Position numbers and translations under genes: made by a program | Source of the DNA: Lentzea albidocapillata | Lineage (GTDB): Bacteria; Actinomycetota; Actinomycetes; Mycobacteriales; Pseudonocardiaceae | Reading direction: 5' to 3' | Length of the DNA stretch: 64,000 nucleotides | Assembly (NCBI RefSeq): GCF_000719115.1 | Contig: NZ_JOEA01000015.1 | Coordinates: 109,586 to 173,585, forward strand | In this document: positions 25,733 to 33,332 of the stretch, piece by piece | Layout of the letters: the number at the start of each line of letters is the position of its first letter | How positions within the stretch are numbered: position 1 is the stretch's first letter | Notes under the pieces: generated by a model | What the model saw: only the letters and a program-made list of their open reading frames with translations | The model's database searches: none | What the model was told of the DNA's origin: nothing

Positions 25733-26278
25733 ATGGACATCACCTGGGACGTCGCACACGCGCGGCTCAGCCACGACCGAATGCTGCACATCGCGCAGGC
25801 GCTCATCTCGATGCGCCCCGAGACCGTCACGCTGGGCGGCGGCGAGCCGCTGGGAGTGCCCGGCCTGTTCGAGATCGTCGAACTGTTCCGCGCCGCCGGC
25901 ATCGACGTCGTCCTGCGCACGTCCGGCAAGTCACTGCACCCGTCGATGGTGCGGACGCTGCTGCTGTCGTGCTCACGCATCGAGGTGTGCGCGATGGCGT
26001 TCACGCACGCCATGCACGCGTTGCACCTGCTCGACATCGGTGCCGCCAAGCTCGACCGGCACGCCGTGTTCGGCCTCGACGCCACCGGCATCCGGCGCGG
26101 CTTCGACCGCCTGGAGGAGTTCTGCGCCACCACCGCGTTCGAGCTGCCCCGGCTGGCGTTCATCGCGTTCAGCGACACGCTCGGCTCGGACCACGCGCAG
26201 TACCTGCAGTCGCTCGCCCCTCAGACCGTGCGGGTGACGGTCGAGACCGCGAACACGTCGGTGGTCAGAGCGAGTTGA
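25733..26278 (+). CDS. Radical-SAM-like protein lacking the iron-sulphur cysteine motif
   Basis: 181-residue protein. It resembles the first half of a radical SAM barrel: an ITWDV strand, a helix RLSHDRMLHIAQALISM, then VTLGGGEPLGVPGLFEIVEL and VVLRTSGKSL, which match the GGEP and following strand of that superfamily. The loop that should carry CxxxCxxC between the first strand and helix is absent; the only cysteines are later and isolated. It therefore cannot hold a standard radical-SAM cluster. It may be a pseudoenzyme, a SAM- or peptide-binding partner, or a decayed gene. The ATG at 25733 follows GAAGGGGG, though the spacing is long. It ends 14 bases inside the convergent DUF397 gene. Confidence 0.5.
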   Translation: MDITWDVAHARLSHDRMLHIAQALISMRPETVTLGGGEPLGVPGLFEIVELFRAAGIDVVLRTSGKSLHPSMVRTLLLSCSRIEVCAMAFTHAMHALHLLDIGAAKLDRHAVFGLDATGIRRGFDRLEEFCATTAFELPRLAFIAFSDTLGSDHAQYLQSLAPQTVRVTVETANTSVVRAS

Positions 26279-26438
26279 TCAGGGCGCGCCAGGCAGAGGC
26301 GGAGAACGCGAGTACCGCACCGCTCGCGTTCTTCGTGTCCCGGACCAGCGCGTCCTTTGCCAGTGACACCTCCACGCAGCTTTGCGCGGAACCGCCGTTG
26401 CTGTAGCTGCTCTTACGCCAGTTCCGTTCCGCCGCCAT
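26265..26438 (-). CDS. DUF397 protein
   Basis: 57-residue protein with the full DUF397 pattern: WRKSSYSNGGSAQSCVEVSL, then LVRDTKNASGAVLAFSASAW and R. DUF397 proteins are paired with XRE-DUF5753 regulators in actinomycetes (the WhiJ/BldB-associated families) and are thought to antagonise or modulate them. The ATG at 26438 lies inside the end of the XRE gene (26-base overlap), so the two are co-translated. Confidence 0.88.
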   Translation of the reverse strand: MAAERNWRKSSYSNGGSAQSCVEVSLAKDALVRDTKNASGAVLAFSASAWRALINSL

Positions 26439-27258
26439 GGGAATCCTCTCGAAGTCCGCTGACGTACTCCGCCAGCTTTCGCTTCGATTGTTCCGCATCC
26501 AGAGCGACGGCATCCAGCCGCTGAAAGAGTCGTTTGGCCCGCGCGACGGCAACGCTGTCCTGCGCCCACACATGAGCCGTGTCGGAGTCGCTGTACACGA
26601 CCGGGGCCGCCTTGCCGAACTCGTAGAGCGTGACCGGAGAACGGAAAGCGCAGATGTTCGCGGGCACGATCCTGAGGATGTGGGTGTTGAAGAGGAGGCG
26701 CAGGTACTGCTCTTCGCGAACGCGCGCGTCACCCAGCTGCATCCGCAAGGCCAGCTCGTGCACGAAGAACACGCACTCCGGCCGGTTCGGTCGCCTCATG
26801 ATCGATTGCCGGTCCATGCGCGCCTGAACGAGCCTCGCGATGTCCTCAGGCGCTTCGATGTGGGAGTCGACGAACAGCTGGAACGCGTAGTCCTCCGTCT
26901 GCATCAGGCCGTGCATGATCAGCACGTCGTAGGAGAAGATCTTCGTGGCCATCGCCTCTGTCATCGCGAGCGTGCCCACGTTGTCCGACATCTGGGCGAA
27001 GTACAGATCGAAGGCGTTGTAGTAGCGGCCGCGGAACGCGTCGATGAAGTCGATGTTCTTACCGCACGTCGCCAGGTACTGCACGATGTCGACGTCGCTC
27101 GCGCGCACCTTGCCGAGTTCGATGTCGGACACCTTGCTCGGGTCCCAGCCCAGCTGGACGGCCATCGCACGGCCGTGGAACTCGGTACTCGTCTCCCGCA
27201 GGCGGCGCAGCTCGTCGCCGAGTTCTCGGCTGCACGGGGTGGAAATGATCGCGGTCAT
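26413..27258 (-). CDS. XRE-family regulator with DUF5753 domain
   Basis: 281-residue regulator. The N-terminal helix-turn-helix (LGDELRRLRETSTEFHGRAM, QLGWDPSKVSDIELGKVRAS) is followed by a DUF5753 ligand-type domain (IMHGLMQTEDYAFQLF; RMDRQSIMRRPNRPECVFFV; LRIVPANICAFRSPVTLYEF). Together with the overlapping DUF397 gene it forms the pair found in many copies in developmental actinomycetes. The ATG at 27258 is favoured; a -10-like TACCGT nine bases upstream suggests a leaderless transcript. Confidence 0.88.
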   Translation of the reverse strand: MTAIISTPCSRELGDELRRLRETSTEFHGRAMAVQLGWDPSKVSDIELGKVRASDVDIVQYLATCGKNIDFIDAFRGRYYNAFDLYFAQMSDNVGTLAMTEAMATKIFSYDVLIMHGLMQTEDYAFQLFVDSHIEAPEDIARLVQARMDRQSIMRRPNRPECVFFVHELALRMQLGDARVREEQYLRLLFNTHILRIVPANICAFRSPVTLYEFGKAAPVVYSDSDTAHVWAQDSVAVARAKRLFQRLDAVALDAEQSKRKLAEYVSGLREDSHGGGTELA

Positions 27259-27323
27259 GTCGTTCGACGGTAGGGCTTGGATTCGATCCATGCCACGGGC
27301 TCGTTCGGGTGAAAACGTCAGAC

Positions 27324-27358
27324 CCTATGGCGCCGTGCGCCGCACACGGCGCCATAGG
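27324..27358. repeat. 14-bp inverted repeat between divergent genes
   Basis: Perfect arms CCTATGGCGCCGTG (27324-27337) and CACGGCGCCATAGG (27345-27358) with a 7-base spacer. It lies between the divergent XRE and HNH genes, so it should not be a terminator for either. A protein-binding site or the remains of an inserted hairpin element are possible. Confidence 0.7.
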
Positions 27359-27425
27359 CCCTGACCTGCGACTTCATCCGATCGTGGAATGGAATTCGAA
27401 CACCTGTTCATGCCACGATGAACGC

Positions 27426-28604
27426 ATGCCGACCCTCGCGCTCTCCTCCCCGCTCGAGCTCCTCGATGAGCTCAAGCGGAAGGTCCGCGCGCTGCAACGG
27501 CTTCAGTTCCAGGTGCTGGAGATCATCGGTTCGCTCGACCAGCAGGGCGCGGCGGAATCGCTGGGGTACAAGGATCTCGTCGAGGTCTTCAAGCACACGC
27601 TGCGCTGGGATCCGAAGGTGTCACGCCGCAGGATCAAGCAAGCGCAGGCTTTGTGCCCCACGGTGACGCCGACCGGTTCCGCGATCGCCCCGGCGCTGCC
27701 CGGTGTCGCGGCCGCGATGGCCGAGGGAGAGCTGTCCGAGGACCACGTGGAGGTGCTGGCCGAGGCGATGGCCGCGCTGCCCTCCGTAGCGGAGGAGCAC
27801 GTGGTCGAGTACGCGCGGCAGCACGAACCTCGCTCTGCCAAGGCGTTCTGCAAGGAGCTGGCCTACCGCCTGGACCAGGACGGTCAAGAGCCCAAGGACC
27901 CAGCCCCGGCGCCACAGAAGAACGTCCTGCGGCGCCAGTGGAGGGGCGGCCGATACCTGCTGTCCGCCGACCTCGACGCCGAGACCGGCGCGAAGCTGGA
28001 CGCGCTGATCGACCCGCTGGCCAAGCCGGAGCCCCACGACCAGCGGTGCGCGCCGGAACGAGAGGGCGACGCGCTGTGCGAGGTAATCGACCTGGCCCTG
28101 CGCGCCGACAGCAGCAGGATCCACGGCGGCGAGCGCGTCCAGCTGACGATCACAGTCGACTACGACAAGCTCCGCGAAAACATCGGCACCGCACTACTGG
28201 ACAACGGCGAACACCTCCCGATGGCCCAGGTCCGCAAGATGGCCTGCGACGCGGGCATCATCCCCACCCTGCTGGGCAGCCGCTCCCAGATCCACGACGT
28301 GGGCCGCAAGACCAGGACGATCAACGCGGGCCTGCGCCGAGTCCTGGTGGCCCGCGACAAGGGCTGCGCCTTCCCAGGCTGCACCCGCCCACCGAAACAC
28401 TGCGAGGCCCACCACATCAGGTTCTGGTCAGAGGGCGGCAAGACCAACGCCGACAACCTGGTCCTCCTCTGCCGCCGCCACCACGACCTAATGCACCACT
28501 CGGAATGGCAGATCCAGCTGACCGAAGGCCTCCCGACCTTCCGCCCACCAGCATTCATAGACCCACACCGAAGACCAAGAACCAACCCGATCCACGCCGC
28601 CTAA
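27426..28604 (+). CDS. HNH endonuclease-like protein with DUF222 domain
   Basis: 392-residue protein. A helical DUF222 domain covers roughly residues 10-290 (AAAMAEGELSEDHVEVLAEA, YLLSADLDAETGAKLDALID). The C-terminal HNH motif is complete: RDKGCAFPGCTRPPKHCEAH then HIRFWSEGGKTNADNLVLLC and RRHHDLMHH. Cysteines around it suggest a structural zinc. These genes occur in many copies in actinomycete chromosomes; a link to mobile DNA or defence is suspected but unproven. The DNA just after its stop becomes repetitive. Confidence 0.88.
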   Translation: MPTLALSSPLELLDELKRKVRALQRLQFQVLEIIGSLDQQGAAESLGYKDLVEVFKHTLRWDPKVSRRRIKQAQALCPTVTPTGSAIAPALPGVAAAMAEGELSEDHVEVLAEAMAALPSVAEEHVVEYARQHEPRSAKAFCKELAYRLDQDGQEPKDPAPAPQKNVLRRQWRGGRYLLSADLDAETGAKLDALIDPLAKPEPHDQRCAPEREGDALCEVIDLALRADSSRIHGGERVQLTITVDYDKLRENIGTALLDNGEHLPMAQVRKMACDAGIIPTLLGSRSQIHDVGRKTRTINAGLRRVLVARDKGCAFPGCTRPPKHCEAHHIRFWSEGGKTNADNLVLLCRRHHDLMHHSEWQIQLTEGLPTFRPPAFIDPHRRPRTNPIHAA

Positions 28605-29247
28605 AGCGCCGCGCCCACCAGCCACCCACTCCACCCACTCACGGGCGGGCGGGCGGCCACGAGGGCGCGGCGCACCACCGCCACCCACCGCCCCCGCCCC
28701 TGCGGCCGCCGCCCGCAGCCCTTCGACACCACGACGCGGTGCCTCAAGCCGCCAAGCACCGAGAGCCGCCTGATGCCCCACCCGCAAAACACGTCGAGCC
28801 GCGCCCCACCACCCCGCCCCTGCGGCAACGGCAGTCCGCGCCCTTCCACCACGGCGCGGTGCCTCAAGCCGCCAAGCACCCAGGAGCCGCCTGATGCCCC
28901 ACCCCTCCAAACACCCTCGAGCCGCCCCACCGCCCGTCCGCCAAACACCTCGGACAACGCAGGCGCCCCTGCGGCAGCCGCCGCCCGCAGCCCTTCCACA
29001 CCACGAAGCGGTGCCTCAAGCCGCCAAGCACCTAGGGAGCCGCCGGACGCCCCAACCTCCGAACACCCTCGAGTCCCCGCCGCCTGTCCGCCTCACATCT
29101 CGGACAACCCAGCCGCCCCTGCCACCACGCACCTCGGGCCCCCACCGCCCAGTCCGCCGAACACCCCGGACAACCCGGCCGCCGCTGCCACCTCGGGCCG
29201 CCCGACCGCCAAAGGGGCGCCGTGCCCGCCAAGGCGCGGTGCAGCAC
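28605..29247. repeat. C-rich imperfect tandem repeats in a convergent gap
   Basis: A 643-base gap between convergent HNH and asparaginase genes with no convincing gene. From about 28690 to 29090 three units share GCCCCTGCGGC (28696, 28816, 28965) and GCCTCAAGCCGCCAAGCACC (28741, 28861, 29013), spaced 120 and about 150 bases. A second, shorter element (GTCCGCC, a few bases, then CGGACAAC) recurs near 28936, 29087 and 29153. C greatly exceeds G on the plus strand throughout. Open frames here encode only proline- or arginine-rich shadows. Confidence 0.75.
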
Positions 29248-30183
29248 TCAGAAAACGCCCCCGCGGACCGTGAACACGTCCTCGACCGGACTCTCCGAGC
29301 CCAGCGCCAGCCGGAGGAGCACGCGGGACTTGCGCGGGCACAGCCAGCCCGCCATGACCGCGCCGCGCTGGATCAGGTCCGACTCGGACCCGGTGAAGCC
29401 GTAGGTGTTGCGGAACGTCGTGCCCGCGCCGGTCCGCGACGCCACCACCACCGGGAAGCGGGCGCGGGAGATCGCCTCGGCCATCCCCTGCGACACGTGC
29501 CCGGCACCGGTGGCCGCGACCACGACGCCCTGGACGTTGAGCCAGTCGAGGATCGCACCGTCATCGTCCACTGTGGCCTCGATGAGCGGAACCGCTGGTG
29601 CGTCAAGGGGTCGCGGTAGTGCCGGCAGCCGGTGCGCGGGGTGGAAGTACTGCGGGGCGCCCTCGACTTGGAGTCCGAGCGGGCCGGGGAACGAGGCGAA
29701 GGCGTTCATGAGGCTGCTGTGCGCCTTGCGGACCCAGCGCGCGGCGTGGATCTCGTCGTTGAGGACGAGCAACGCCCCGCGCCCGCGTGAGTTCGAGGCC
29801 GCCGCGACAGACACGGCGGCGGCGAGGTTGGCCGGGCCGTCCGCGCCGGGCAGGCCTGGGTGGCGCATGGCGCCGGTGACGACGAGCGGTTCTTCGTGCG
29901 GCCACAGGCAGTCGAAGAAGTACGCGGTCTCTTCCAGCGTGTCGGTGCCCTGGATGATCACCACGCCGGCAGCACCCCGCGCGACCTGCTCGTCGGCCCA
30001 GTCGAAGGTCTCCAGCAACGTCGCGAAGGTGAGCGAGGCGCCGGGGATCGTCGCCAGGGTGGCGATCTCGCCGACCTCCAGGCCTCCGACCAGGTCCTGC
30101 GCGCCGAGTGTCGGCGACACCGCGCCGGAGCCCGTCATCGTGATCGTGCCGCCGAGCGATGCAACCGCCACCCGTGAGTCCAT
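29248..30183 (-). CDS. L-asparaginase
   Basis: 311-residue asparaginase/glutaminase-family enzyme that hydrolyses L-asparagine to aspartate and ammonia. The first catalytic Thr lies in ASLGGTITM near the N-terminus, and the second Thr-Asp pair in IQGTDTLEETAYFF. VTGAMRHPGLPGADGPANL and GVVVAATGAGHVSQGM complete the family pattern. No signal peptide is visible, so it is probably cytoplasmic. The ATG at 30183 is six bases from a minus-strand -10 box (TAGAGT), consistent with leaderless transcription. It diverges from an acetyltransferase with only 23 bases between start codons. Confidence 0.92.
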   Translation of the reverse strand: MDSRVAVASLGGTITMTGSGAVSPTLGAQDLVGGLEVGEIATLATIPGASLTFATLLETFDWADEQVARGAAGVVIIQGTDTLEETAYFFDCLWPHEEPLVVTGAMRHPGLPGADGPANLAAAVSVAAASNSRGRGALLVLNDEIHAARWVRKAHSSLMNAFASFPGPLGLQVEGAPQYFHPAHRLPALPRPLDAPAVPLIEATVDDDGAILDWLNVQGVVVAATGAGHVSQGMAEAISRARFPVVVASRTGAGTTFRNTYGFTGSESDLIQRGAVMAGWLCPRKSRVLLRLALGSESPVEDVFTVRGGVF

Positions 30184-30206
30184 GGCTTCACTCTAGGGTT
30201 GATCGC
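30184..30206. promoter_or_regulatory. Overlapping divergent leaderless promoters
   Basis: The 23 bases between two divergent ATG codons hold ACTCTAGGGT. TAGAGT is read on the minus strand (30195-30190) and TAGGGT on the plus strand (30194-30199). Each is a TAnnnT-type -10 box six or seven bases from its ATG. The boxes share bases, so the two promoters should exclude each other. No convincing -35 is seen on either side. Confidence 0.5.
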
Positions 30207-30719
30207 ATGACCGGACTCGGATCAGTCGACTGGCCACCGACCGCGATCAGGACCGGACGGCTCGTGCTGCGCGAGTCCGAGGCGGGCGACCGTGAGGCGT
30301 TCGTCGAGCTGTTCTCGTCGCCGGAGGTGGGCACCTACATCGGTGGTGCACGGCCGCGAGACGAGGTCGAACGCTCGGCGCCCGAGGTGACGGGCCGGCG
30401 CACGGGCTTCTTCGTCGTCGCTCTCGGCGGCGCGATGATCGGCATGGTCACGTTCGACCCGCATCCCGACTCAGGCGAACCCCAACTGGGGTACCAGTTC
30501 CTGCCGGAGTTCTGGGGACAGGGCTACGCCTACGAGGCGTGCGTGGCGGCGCTCGACTGGTGCGCCGCCGCGCTTCCCGACCGACAGGTGGTGACCACCA
30601 CCCAGACGGCAAACCTGGCCTCGATGCGTCTTGCGGCGAAGCTGGGGTTCACCGAGGTGGAGCGCTTCGAGGGCTGGGGTGCCGAGCAGTGGTCAGGCGT
30701 GTGGTCGCCACTGCACTGA
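30207..30719 (+). CDS. GNAT-family N-acetyltransferase (RimJ-like)
   Basis: 170-residue acyl-CoA transferase. It has the RimJ/RimL layout: IRTGRLVLRESEAGDREAFV at the start, a central LGYQFLPEFWGQGYAYEACV carrying the CoA-binding Q/RxxGxA loop, and the C-terminal NLASMRLAAKLGFTEVERFE. It probably acetylates a small amine or an N-terminus; the substrate is unknown. Start ATG 30207 has no ribosome site and seems leaderless. Confidence 0.85.
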   Translation: MTGLGSVDWPPTAIRTGRLVLRESEAGDREAFVELFSSPEVGTYIGGARPRDEVERSAPEVTGRRTGFFVVALGGAMIGMVTFDPHPDSGEPQLGYQFLPEFWGQGYAYEACVAALDWCAAALPDRQVVTTTQTANLASMRLAAKLGFTEVERFEGWGAEQWSGVWSPLH

Positions 30720-30733
30720 CAGCAGTCAGGGAG

Positions 30734-31411
30734 TCACTGGCGCCAGTAGGTGATGTTGCGGAAACGGGCCTCCGCGCGGCCACTGCCGTGGTGGTAGACG
30801 CCGTTCTTGAAATAGCGCGTCGCCGGGCCCTCGTCCTGGTGCGTGAGTTTGAGGGCGCCGTTGTAGTAGGTCTTCACGGTGCCGCGGCCGCCCGCCACCG
30901 CGGTGTGTTCGACGCGGATCTTGAACCATTTGTTGTAGATGCCGGTGGCGACCACCTGGTTGCTGTCCTTGCGCAGGGTGCCGCCGTTGATGTTCGCGAC
31001 GTTGAGCATCACGTCGGTGGCGCGGGTGCCGCTGGGGCGGCTGCCGCGCAGGATCTGCACGACGGTCGGGCCGCTGACGCCGGCCGGGATGTAGATCTCG
31101 CCCTCCCAGGCGCGCGAGCCGCTGGAGTACTCCTGGTTGAACCGCAACTCGGTGCGCGGATCGGTCGGGCTGCCCTGGGTGTGCGGCTGGTCGTAGTCGT
31201 ACACCCACGTCGTGTGGACGCCGCCTTCGAACTTGTACCGCGCGCTGGTCGCGAGGTTGTACGGCTTCTGGACGGTGTAGGTGTACGGCGCCGAAACCCA
31301 CTGCGCGGACGGCGGCTGAGCGAGGGCCTGAGCCGCCGGTGCCACGAGCAGGGGTGCGGTCAACGCGAGGGCGAGCACGGATCGTCGTGTGTGGAGTGCA
31401 GGGGTTTCCAC
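30734..31411 (-). CDS. Tat-exported polysaccharide-lyase-like protein
   Basis: 225-residue secreted protein. The GTG at 31411 has GGAGGG seven bases upstream. The N-terminus carries HTRRSVLALALTAPLL, a twin-arginine-type signal, with cleavage expected near AQALA. The mature part is a beta-rich jelly-roll-like domain with DPRTELRFNQ, VVQILRG and RYFKNGVYHHGSG, which recall the RTELR, Q-[IV]-H and YFKxGxY motifs of PL7-type alginate lyases. The middle motif has Leu in place of His, so substrate or activity may differ. A palindrome resembling a DasR site lies 25 bases upstream, hinting at control by aminosugars. Confidence 0.65.
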   Translation of the reverse strand: METPALHTRRSVLALALTAPLLVAPAAQALAQPPSAQWVSAPYTYTVQKPYNLATSARYKFEGGVHTTWVYDYDQPHTQGSPTDPRTELRFNQEYSSGSRAWEGEIYIPAGVSGPTVVQILRGSRPSGTRATDVMLNVANINGGTLRKDSNQVVATGIYNKWFKIRVEHTAVAGGRGTVKTYYNGALKLTHQDEGPATRYFKNGVYHHGSGRAEARFRNITYWRQ

Positions 31412-31435
31412 GTTGAATCCCTCCGACCTTCGATA

Positions 31436-31451
31436 AGTGGTCTGTACCACT
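31436..31451. promoter_or_regulatory. DasR-like palindrome (dre-type)
   Basis: AGTGGTCTGTACCACT has perfect 6-base arms and differs at two central positions from the DasR-responsive consensus as I recall it, AGTGGTCTAGACCACT. It is 25 bases upstream of the lyase-like gene's start codon, a position suited to repression. Confidence 0.55.
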
Positions 31452-31522
31452 CTGAGGTCAGCGGGCGGAGGGAATCAATACTTCGTTCAAATTCCGGAAC
31501 AAGGTTCAGGTAGGCGAACTTT

Positions 31523-32086
31523 TCACATTCCTGAACGCAGCTCGTCGAAGGTCGGGAACTTCGCCGCGATGTCGCTGCCGGTGAAGTTCCCGATCCAGCC
31601 GTCGTCGTCGTGGAAGAACCGGATCGACACGTAGTCGGGCGTCGTGCCCATGTCGAACCAGTGCGTCGTGTTCGCCGGAACGCTCAGCAGGTCGCCCGCC
31701 TCGCAGAACACCGCGTACACCTTGTCGCCGATGTGGAGGTAGAAAACGCCTGCGCCACGGGCGAAGTAGCGGTCCTCGTCGTCGTCGTGCGTGTGCTCGG
31801 CGAGGAACTTGCCGCGGAACTCGACGGCCTTCGCGCGGTACTCGTCCGTGTCGGCCGGGGTCATCTCCATCGCGTCGACGTAGCCGTAGCTCTCCGTCTC
31901 GCTGACGCGAGCGACTTCCTTCGCGTAGATCCCCAGGGCGTTCTCCGCGGTCACACCGTCCACAACGGACCAGCGGCTGAAGCGCACGCCGTGCTCCTTG
32001 AGCGCGGTGGTGATCTCCTCGGCGTCGGTGGTGCGCAGGACGGTCTGTTCGGGGCCGGTTTCCGGCCACACCGTCAGCAGCGTCAT
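31523..32086 (-). CDS. mtnD: Acireductone dioxygenase
   Basis: 187-residue cupin metalloenzyme of methionine salvage. It oxidises 1,2-dihydroxy-3-keto-5-methylthiopentene to formate and the 2-keto acid precursor of methionine (with Fe) or takes the off-pathway route (with Ni). Metal ligands are visible in FLAEHTHDDDEDRYF (His, His, Glu) and a later His in ANTTHWFDMG. The ATG at 32086 follows GGGGAGG and overlaps the mtnB stop by 4 bases. It is the last gene of the operon. Confidence 0.94.
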   Translation of the reverse strand: MTLLTVWPETGPEQTVLRTTDAEEITTALKEHGVRFSRWSVVDGVTAENALGIYAKEVARVSETESYGYVDAMEMTPADTDEYRAKAVEFRGKFLAEHTHDDDEDRYFARGAGVFYLHIGDKVYAVFCEAGDLLSVPANTTHWFDMGTTPDYVSIRFFHDDDGWIGNFTGSDIAAKFPTFDELRSGM

Positions 32087-32679
32087 GAGTGCCTCCCCGT
32101 AAAGATGTCTCGCGTCTCCACCTTGAAGCGCAGCAACCACTCCAGGCATTCCAGCCGGTGCCGGGCCTGCACGAGGTCGTCGCCCCACACGTACACGCCG
32201 TGCCGCGCGACGAGCAGCGCCGGCACCTTCGGGTCGAAGCCCTTCTCGAAGGCGTCGCCCAGTTCGAGCATGTCCTGCGAGTTGCGGACGACCGGGATCA
32301 CGACCTCCTCGTGGTCGTAGCGACCGAAACCCTTGAGCATCTCCAGGTCTTTCAGCACCACGCCGCCGGGCCAGTGCTCCGCCGCGACCACGGTGGCCAG
32401 GGCGTGAACGTGCACGACGGCGCCTGCTCCCGACACGTGAGCGATCCTGGCGTGCAGGCCCGCTTCGGCGGACGGAACCCTGTCGCTGTCCACGGCGTTG
32501 CCGTCGACGTCGATGACCACGCTGTCGTCAGCGGTGATCTCGCCCTTGTCGACGCCGCTGACCGTGACCGCGAGCCGGAGCGGATCACGTTGCAGGACAA
32601 CGGAGAGGTTGCCGCTCGTGCCGCGCATCCAGCCCATCTGCGCGTAGCGGACGCACTCTCGGGCGAGCTCGGCCGTCAC
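32083..32679 (-). CDS. mtnB: Methylthioribulose-1-phosphate dehydratase
   Basis: 198-residue class II aldolase-fold enzyme that dehydrates methylthioribulose 1-phosphate to the diketone. MRGTSGNLSVVL is the phosphate-binding segment. SAEAGLHARI carries the catalytic Glu. Zinc ligands lie in VVHVHALATVVA and LLVARHGVYVWG. It overlaps by 4 bases with mtnC upstream and mtnD downstream, so the pathway enzymes are translated in a coupled series. Confidence 0.94.
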   Translation of the reverse strand: MTAELARECVRYAQMGWMRGTSGNLSVVLQRDPLRLAVTVSGVDKGEITADDSVVIDVDGNAVDSDRVPSAEAGLHARIAHVSGAGAVVHVHALATVVAAEHWPGGVVLKDLEMLKGFGRYDHEEVVIPVVRNSQDMLELGDAFEKGFDPKVPALLVARHGVYVWGDDLVQARHRLECLEWLLRFKVETRDIFTGRHS

Positions 32680-33332
32680 GAAAGCTCCCAGACCGTCGGG
32701 TGGGGCGAGAAGTCGGCGTTGCCGTACGGCTCACCGGCGCGCGCGACGCCGACCGTCTTCCAGCCCGCCTCCTGCGCGGCGTGCAGCTCGGCCGGAACGT
32801 CGCTGTAGAAGGTGATGTCGTCGCTCTTCAGCACCGAGGCGATCTTGTGGTACGACGCGGCTTCACGCTTCGGGCCGGCGTTGACCGTGTCGAAGTGGTG
32901 CTCCAGCAACGGGGTCAGGTCACCGTCGGTGGTGTGCTGGAAGAACGCGATCTGGCCCGCGACCGAGCCTGAGCTGAAGATCGCGAGCCGCACGCCGTCG
33001 CCGTGCCACTTGCGCATCGCGGGGACGACGTCCGGGAAGAACTCCGCCACCAGGTCGCCCTGCGCGTAGCCCTGCTGCCAGATGAGGCCCTGCAACGTCT
33101 TGAGGGGCGTGACCTTCTGGTCGGCGTCCATCCAGTCGTGCAGCGCTTTGACAACGTCGTCGTGGCCGCTGAGCTTCTTGATCTGCCGCACGGCGTCGGC
33201 GACCACCGGGTCGTCACCGTGCTGCTCGATCCACGGACCGAGCCTGGGACGGGCGTAGTCGTAGAGGACGACCAGCACCTGGTCAGTCGCGCTCAGCGTG
33301 CCCTCGATGTCGAGCACGACCCACTTGCTCAC
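32676..33332 (-). CDS. mtnC: Enolase-phosphatase MtnC
   Basis: 218-residue HAD-superfamily enzyme that enolises and dephosphorylates the diketone to acireductone in one protein. Motif I is VVLDIEGTLSATDQV, motif II lies in LAIFSSGSVAGQ, and motif III/IV in ITFYSDVPAELHAAQEAGWK. The GTG at 33332 overlaps the mtnA stop (GTGA) after a GGGAG ribosome site. Its presence means the separate MtnW/MtnX route is not used here. Confidence 0.93.
   Translation of the reverse strand: MSKWVVLDIEGTLSATDQVLVVLYDYARPRLGPWIEQHGDDPVVADAVRQIKKLSGHDDVVKALHDWMDADQKVTPLKTLQGLIWQQGYAQGDLVAEFFPDVVPAMRKWHGDGVRLAIFSSGSVAGQIAFFQHTTDGDLTPLLEHHFDTVNAGPKREAASYHKIASVLKSDDITFYSDVPAELHAAQEAGWKTVGVARAGEPYGNADFSPHPTVWELS

Noticed and set aside
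28690..29200. CRISPR array
   Set aside because: Repeat units are 120-150 bases, imperfect and contiguous. There are no short direct repeats with unique spacers and no cas genes.
28653..29273. Proline-rich coding genes across the repeat region
   Set aside because: Several frames are open at once because of extreme C bias. Composition simply mirrors the repeats, and no frame has a ribosome site or conserved motif.
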